Shown here in pieces: positions 60,179-64,000 of a stretch of DNA of 64,000 bases. The stretch spans positions 434,001 through 498,000 of the forward strand of contig NZ_AP029028.1 of the NCBI RefSeq assembly GCF_037076565.1, given 5' to 3'. The first letter of the stretch is position 1. Every line of letters begins with the position of its first letter. The notes beneath the pieces are model-generated. The model saw only the letters and a program-made list of their open reading frames with translations, was not told the origin of the DNA and made no database searches. The stretch is from Herbaspirillum sp. DW155. Its GTDB lineage: Bacteria; Pseudomonadota; Gammaproteobacteria; Burkholderiales; Burkholderiaceae_D. Position numbers and translations under genes: made by a program.

Positions 60179-61183
60179 ATGAAGAAGCAAGCGATGCAAA
60201 AGCGGACGTTCATGCGGCGTATGGCCGCGCTGTGGCTGGGCGCGGCGACCCTGGCGATGACGGGCCTGGCTCACGCCGAAGACAAGGTGACGCTGCTGTC
60301 GAACTGGTATGCGCAGGCCGAGCACGGCGGCTTCTATCAGGCCGTGGCCAAAGGTATCTATAAAAAATATGGCATGGACGTGACCATCAAGATGGGCGGG
60401 CCGCAGGTCAACAACATGCAGATCCTGGTGGCGGGGCAGGCCGACTTCAGCATGGGCTATGACTTCGCGGTGATGAAGGGAATCGAGCAGGGCCTGCCGC
60501 TGGTGACCGTGGGCACCTCCTTCCAGTCCGACCTGCAGGGCATGATGACTCATGAGGACGTCACCAGCCTGGGCGGTCTGAAGAACAAGACCATCCTGGT
60601 CGCCGGTTCCGGCCAGTCGAGCTGGTGGCCGTGGCTCAAGGCCAAGTACGGCTATACCGATGCGCAGTCCAAGGCCTATACCTTCAACCTGCAGCCATTC
60701 TTTGCCGATCCGAATATCGCGCAGCAGGCCTATCCGTCCTCCGAACTGTTCCAGGCCGACAAGGCAGGCGTGAAGAGCAAGTTCTTCCTCTTCGCCAGCG
60801 AAGGCTATCCGCCGTATGGCACCACCATCGTGACCTTGCAGAAGACAGTGGCGACCAGGCCCGATCTGGTACAGCGCTTCGTCAAGGCCACCGCCGAGGG
60901 CTGGAAGAGCTATCTGGAAGATCCGGCACCGGCCAATGCCCTCATCAAGGCGGACAACAAGAACATGAGCGACGAACAGCTGGCCTATGCCGTGGGCAAA
61001 CTCAAGGAGCTGAAGGTGGTCACCGGTGGCGATGCGGCCAGGCTGGGCATCGGCGTGATGACCGACGAGCGCTGGAAACAGACTTATGACGTCATGGTCT
61101 CGACCGGCCTGCTCAAGGCCGGGACCGATTATCACAAGGCCTACACCACCCAGTTCGTCAAGGACATGAAGGTCATGCCCTGA
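60179..61183 (+). CDS. ABC transporter substrate-binding protein, NMT1/THI5-like
   Basis: A 334-residue periplasmic binding protein. The signal peptide has two Arg (FMRRMAALWLGAATLAMTGLAHA) with cleavage before EDKVTLL. Mature landmarks are SNWYAQAEHGGFYQAVAKGIYKKYGM, a typical NMT1/THI5/SsuA opening, QADFSMGYDFAVMKG, and YPPYGTTIVTLQ. Such proteins bind small organic compounds, often nitrogen- or sulfur-containing. It pairs with the ABC ATPase gene at 63379. Good AGAGGAAGG ribosome site. 52 bases after the reductase gene. Confidence 0.88.
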   Translation: MKKQAMQKRTFMRRMAALWLGAATLAMTGLAHAEDKVTLLSNWYAQAEHGGFYQAVAKGIYKKYGMDVTIKMGGPQVNNMQILVAGQADFSMGYDFAVMKGIEQGLPLVTVGTSFQSDLQGMMTHEDVTSLGGLKNKTILVAGSGQSSWWPWLKAKYGYTDAQSKAYTFNLQPFFADPNIAQQAYPSSELFQADKAGVKSKFFLFASEGYPPYGTTIVTLQKTVATRPDLVQRFVKATAEGWKSYLEDPAPANALIKADNKNMSDEQLAYAVGKLKELKVVTGGDAARLGIGVMTDERWKQTYDVMVSTGLLKAGTDYHKAYTTQFVKDMKVMP

Positions 61184-61253
61184 GCCTGATGATGGTCTGG
61201 ATGGCTGCTGCTGTGCAGGTTCGGGCAGCCATCTTTCTTAGCGTGAGGACGCC

Positions 61254-62240
61254 ATGATTCCCTACACTCCACCGATGACCGCGCGCCGTATCCCGGTGAT
61301 CGATTTCGCTGACGCGTTTTCTCCCGAGCTGGCCCGCCGCGAGGCGCTGGCGTGGGAGATCCACAAGATCTCGCGTGACGTCGGCTTCTTCTACCTCGTC
61401 AACCACGGCGTGCCGCAGGCGCTCATCGACGGGCAGTTCGACTGGGCGCGGCGTTTCTTCGCGCTGCCGCAGGCCAGCAAATCGGCCATCGACATGCGCC
61501 ATTCTCCCTCCGGCTATGGCTATGAGCGCATGGGCGCTCAGGCGCTCGATGAAGGTTCGCCGGCCGACCTGAAGGAGGGCTTCCAGTTCGGTTTCGACAT
61601 CGCGCCCGATCATCCTTACGTGCAGCGCGGCCTGCTGCGCTATGGCCACAACCTGTGGCCGCAGGACCTGCCGGGATTCGAGGCACATGCGCGGCGGTAT
61701 TACGAAGCGGTGCGCACGCTTTCCCATCGTCTGCTGGGCGTGATCGCGCTGTCGCTGGAGATGCCCGAGGATTTCTTCGAGCCGGTCTTGCAGACGCCCA
61801 TTGCCACCCAGCGCATGCTGCACTATCCGCCGCAGCCGGCAGGGGCGCAGCGCAACCAGATCGGCGCGGGCGCGCATACCGACTGGGGCCTGGTCACCAT
61901 CCTCGCGCAGGATGCCATCGGCGGACTGGAGATTTGCAATGCCGATGGCGAGTGGGTGAGCGCACCGCCGGTTGCCGGCAGCTTCGTGGTCAACATCGGC
62001 GACCTGCTGCAGCGCTGGAGCAATGACCTGTATCACAGCAATGCGCATCGCGTACTCAATGCCGGCAGCGCGCCGCGCTATTCACTGCCGTTCTTCCAGG
62101 ATGGCGACCAGGCCGCCGTGGTGGCCTGCCTGCCCAGCTGCTGCAGCGCCGAGCACCCGGCGCGTTATGCGCCCTGCACCATCGGTGACTACCTGGAGAT
62201 GAAGGTGCGGCAGACCTTCGGGGCGGTGGCTGCGGCCTGA
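61254..62240 (+). CDS. 2-oxoglutarate/Fe(II) oxygenase, isopenicillin N synthase family
   Basis: A 328-residue jelly-roll dioxygenase. Iron ligands H208 and D210 (AHTDWG) and H265 (NAHRV) and the 2-oxoglutarate-binding R275-x-S277 are present, as are the N-terminal IPVIDF and GFFYLVNHGV motifs of the family. The family covers plant-like hydroxylases and antibiotic enzymes; in bacteria many act in catabolism. Substrate unknown here; it probably hydroxylates or dealkylates the same imported compound as the Rieske system. Confidence 0.88.
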   Translation: MIPYTPPMTARRIPVIDFADAFSPELARREALAWEIHKISRDVGFFYLVNHGVPQALIDGQFDWARRFFALPQASKSAIDMRHSPSGYGYERMGAQALDEGSPADLKEGFQFGFDIAPDHPYVQRGLLRYGHNLWPQDLPGFEAHARRYYEAVRTLSHRLLGVIALSLEMPEDFFEPVLQTPIATQRMLHYPPQPAGAQRNQIGAGAHTDWGLVTILAQDAIGGLEICNADGEWVSAPPVAGSFVVNIGDLLQRWSNDLYHSNAHRVLNAGSAPRYSLPFFQDGDQAAVVACLPSCCSAEHPARYAPCTIGDYLEMKVRQTFGAVAAA

Positions 62241-62329
62241 ACAGATTTTCCGGCGAAGGCGACCGTGTTGGCACGCCGGCCGGACCACTGCGGACCCTGG
62301 CGTTCGCAGTCCAAGCAGAAGGAGTCGAC

Positions 62330-63361
62330 ATGCTGGTCACCCAACAAAAAGTCTTGCGCAAGTTCTGGTACGCGCTCATGCCCGTCTCGCATCTCAAGGA
62401 TGGTCCGCAACCCTTTACGCTGCTGGGCGAGAAGCTGGTGCTCTGGCTCAGGGAGGATGGTTCTCCCGCCGCCCTGCAGGATCGCTGCTGCCATCGCACG
62501 GCGAAGTTGTCCAAGGGCTTCGTTGAAAACGGCAACATCGTCTGCGGCTATCACGGCTGGACCTTCAACGGCGAGGGCGCCTGCGTGCGCGTGCCGCAGA
62601 GCGTGGATGGCAGCGTGCCCTCCGGCGCCTGCGTGAAGTCGTATTTCTGCAAGGAGCGCTACGGTTACGTGTGGGTCGCGCTGGAAGAACCGCTGCGCGA
62701 CATCCCGGATTTCCCCGAAGAGGGCGCGCCGGGCTATCGGCGCATCTTCCAGTTCTACGAGCGCTGGGAGACCAGTGCCCTGCGCATGATGGAAAATTCT
62801 TTCGACAATTCCCACTTCAGCTACGTGCACCGCGCCACCTTCGGTCTGTACGACCAGCCCAAGCCGGAGAAATACGAGATCACCGAAACCGACTACGGCT
62901 TCGAAGCAGAAACCCGCGTGCCCATCAAGAACGTGCCGGCCAGCCATCGCGTGACCGGCAGCACCGCCGACACCACGGTGCGCCACATGTTCAACCGCTG
63001 GTACCTGCCCTTCGTGCGTCGCTTCGGCTGCACCTATCCGGAGAGCGGGCGGCATCACATCATCTACAACTGCGCCACGCCCATCGATGATGGTTCCATC
63101 ATGCTGTCGCAATGGCTGTATCGCAACGACACCGAAGAAGAGTGTTCCGAAGCCGAGCTGATCGCCTGGGATGCACCCATCCTGGTGGAAGACCGCGAGA
63201 TCCTGGAAGCCACCGATCCCGATGCCTGCATCGACGTGCGCCGCCGCCAGGAATTCCACATGGCCTCGGATCGTCCCGGCCTCATCATGCGCCGCATGCT
63301 GCTGCAATTGCTGGAAGAGCACGGCGAATCCGAAGTGTTCCGCATCCACCCCGCTGCATGA
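62330..63361 (+). CDS. Rieske non-heme iron oxygenase, alpha-subunit type
   Basis: A 343-residue oxygenase of the VanA/monooxygenase-like group. Rieske 2Fe-2S ligands are C53, H55, C72 and H75 (CCHRTAKL and CGYHGW). The mononuclear iron site is in NSFDNSHFSYVH, with D159, H162 and H167. It needs the reductase encoded at 59110. Small single-subunit members often demethylate or hydroxylate aromatic or heterocyclic compounds. No beta subunit gene is present. Start at 62330 follows AAGGAG. Confidence 0.9.
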   Translation: MLVTQQKVLRKFWYALMPVSHLKDGPQPFTLLGEKLVLWLREDGSPAALQDRCCHRTAKLSKGFVENGNIVCGYHGWTFNGEGACVRVPQSVDGSVPSGACVKSYFCKERYGYVWVALEEPLRDIPDFPEEGAPGYRRIFQFYERWETSALRMMENSFDNSHFSYVHRATFGLYDQPKPEKYEITETDYGFEAETRVPIKNVPASHRVTGSTADTTVRHMFNRWYLPFVRRFGCTYPESGRHHIIYNCATPIDDGSIMLSQWLYRNDTEEECSEAELIAWDAPILVEDREILEATDPDACIDVRRRQEFHMASDRPGLIMRRMLLQLLEEHGESEVFRIHPAA

Positions 63362-63378
63362 ACGCGCCAGGAGATTCC

Positions 63379-64000
63379 ATGGACAGAGATGAACACGCCA
63401 TGTCGCAGGCTGCGGCATGGGAAGTGAGAGAGCAGGAAGGTGCAGCCGCCGGTCCGCCGCCGGTGCTGTCGGCGCAGCGGGTGGAGAAGACCTATCGCAA
63501 CGGCACCCGTGCGCTCGATGAAGTCAGGCTCGATATCGGTCGTGGCGAGTTCGTTTCGCTGCTGGGCCCCTCAGGATGCGGCAAGAGCACCCTGCTGAAG
63601 ATGTTCGCCGGGCTGGAAGAACCGTCTCACGGCCACATCCGCTGGTGGGGCGGCAACCTGGCCACGGTGGGCACGCCCGAGCGCACCCTGGCGATGGTGT
63701 TCCAGGAGGCCACCCTGATGCCTTGGGCCACGGTGGAGCAGAATGCACGGCTGCCGCTGGACCTGCGCCACGTACCGCGTACGCAGGCCGATGCGCGCGT
63801 GGCCGAGGCTTTGAAGCTGGTGGGCCTGGAAAAATTCCACAAGGTGCTGCCGCGCGAACTCTCGGGCGGCATGCAGATGCGCGCTTCGATTGCGCGCGCG
63901 CTGGCCACTTCACCCAACCTGCTGCTGATGGACGAACCCTTCGGCGCGCTCGATGAATTCACCCGCAACAAGCTCGACGCCGACCTGCGCGACATCTGGA
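63379..64000 (+). CDS. ABC transporter ATP-binding protein (SsuB/TauB-like), 3' end outside window
   Basis: 207 codons of an ATPase that runs off the window. Walker A GPSGCGKST, Q-loop MVFQEATLMPWATV, signature LSGGMQMRASIARAL and Walker B LLLMDEPFGALDE are intact; the Q-loop QEATLMPW is typical of nitrate/sulfonate/taurine-type importers. An N-terminal extension of about 25 residues (MDRDEHAMSQ and an Ala/Gly/Pro stretch) precedes the domain. AGGAG lies 5 bases before the ATG. Partner permease expected beyond the window. Confidence 0.9.
   Translation, partial: MDRDEHAMSQAAAWEVREQEGAAAGPPPVLSAQRVEKTYRNGTRALDEVRLDIGRGEFVSLLGPSGCGKSTLLKMFAGLEEPSHGHIRWWGGNLATVGTPERTLAMVFQEATLMPWATVEQNARLPLDLRHVPRTQADARVAEALKLVGLEKFHKVLPRELSGGMQMRASIARALATSPNLLLMDEPFGALDEFTRNKLDADLRDIW

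Overview
The window reads as a chromosomal segment of a GC-rich betaproteobacterium, most likely Oxalobacteraceae close to Herbaspirillum. The basis is inference from gene content and order (purH-ruvC-ruvA-ruvB, thiC-thiS-thiG-thiD-thiE, BPSS1780-like/thrB/DUF2782/polA), not a database search. Housekeeping genes are GC-rich. Two AT-richer accessory blocks (about 11.1-14.9 kb and 49.0-51.9 kb) each carry a copy of the same 859-bp IS5-type repeat.

Layout. 1-9 kb: 3' part of purH; a MerR-type regulator divergent from a photolyase-like operon (DUF2256, antenna-less photolyase-like protein, DCC1-type protein, divergent photolyase); ruvC; a DUF808 membrane protein; ruvAB behind a perfect LexA-type box. 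9-11 kb: a hydratase-family enzyme, a YaiI protein and an exported DUF2147 protein. 11-19 kb: a decayed RTX-lipase remnant, a small membrane protein whose last codons were replaced by an IS, and a large RTX/lipase-like gene with a broken 5' end. 19-27 kb: valS, then a TPP riboswitch and thiCSGDE, then dps. 27-33 kb: a YhhS-like MFS transporter, an exported chorismate mutase, a UvrD-family helicase and a J-domain protein. 33-44 kb: a polyol locus, with a SorC-type regulator and PfkB sugar kinase divergent from an ABC transporter, a HAD phosphatase, a D-arabinitol 4-dehydrogenase and a xylulokinase. 44-48 kb: a PAS chemoreceptor, a BPSS1780-like membrane protein, homoserine kinase and DUF2782. 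48-52 kb: an islet of two paralogous membrane proteins and a DUF6402-like gene split by the second IS copy. 52-58.7 kb: a LOG-family protein, polA, a chemoreceptor and a dienelactone hydrolase-like protein. 58.7-64 kb: a catabolic and uptake cluster (class IA reductase, NMT1/THI5-like binding protein, 2OG-Fe(II) oxygenase, Rieske oxygenase, ABC ATPase) behind a near-consensus sigma-54 promoter.

How the parts fit. The polyol genes form a complete import-oxidise-phosphorylate route: arabinitol to xylulose to xylulose-5-phosphate, and possibly mannitol to fructose to fructose-6-phosphate. The thiamine genes are gated by a TPP riboswitch whose leader contains a 9-nt perfect complement of the thiC Shine-Dalgarno. 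The most novel material is the photolyase locus, the sigma-54-preceded oxygenase cluster, and the two accessory blocks, which look like toxin/effector genes with small membrane proteins as possible protective partners. Excising the second IS with one TA duplicate restores a continuous 450-codon reading frame, which shows that the IS split that gene.
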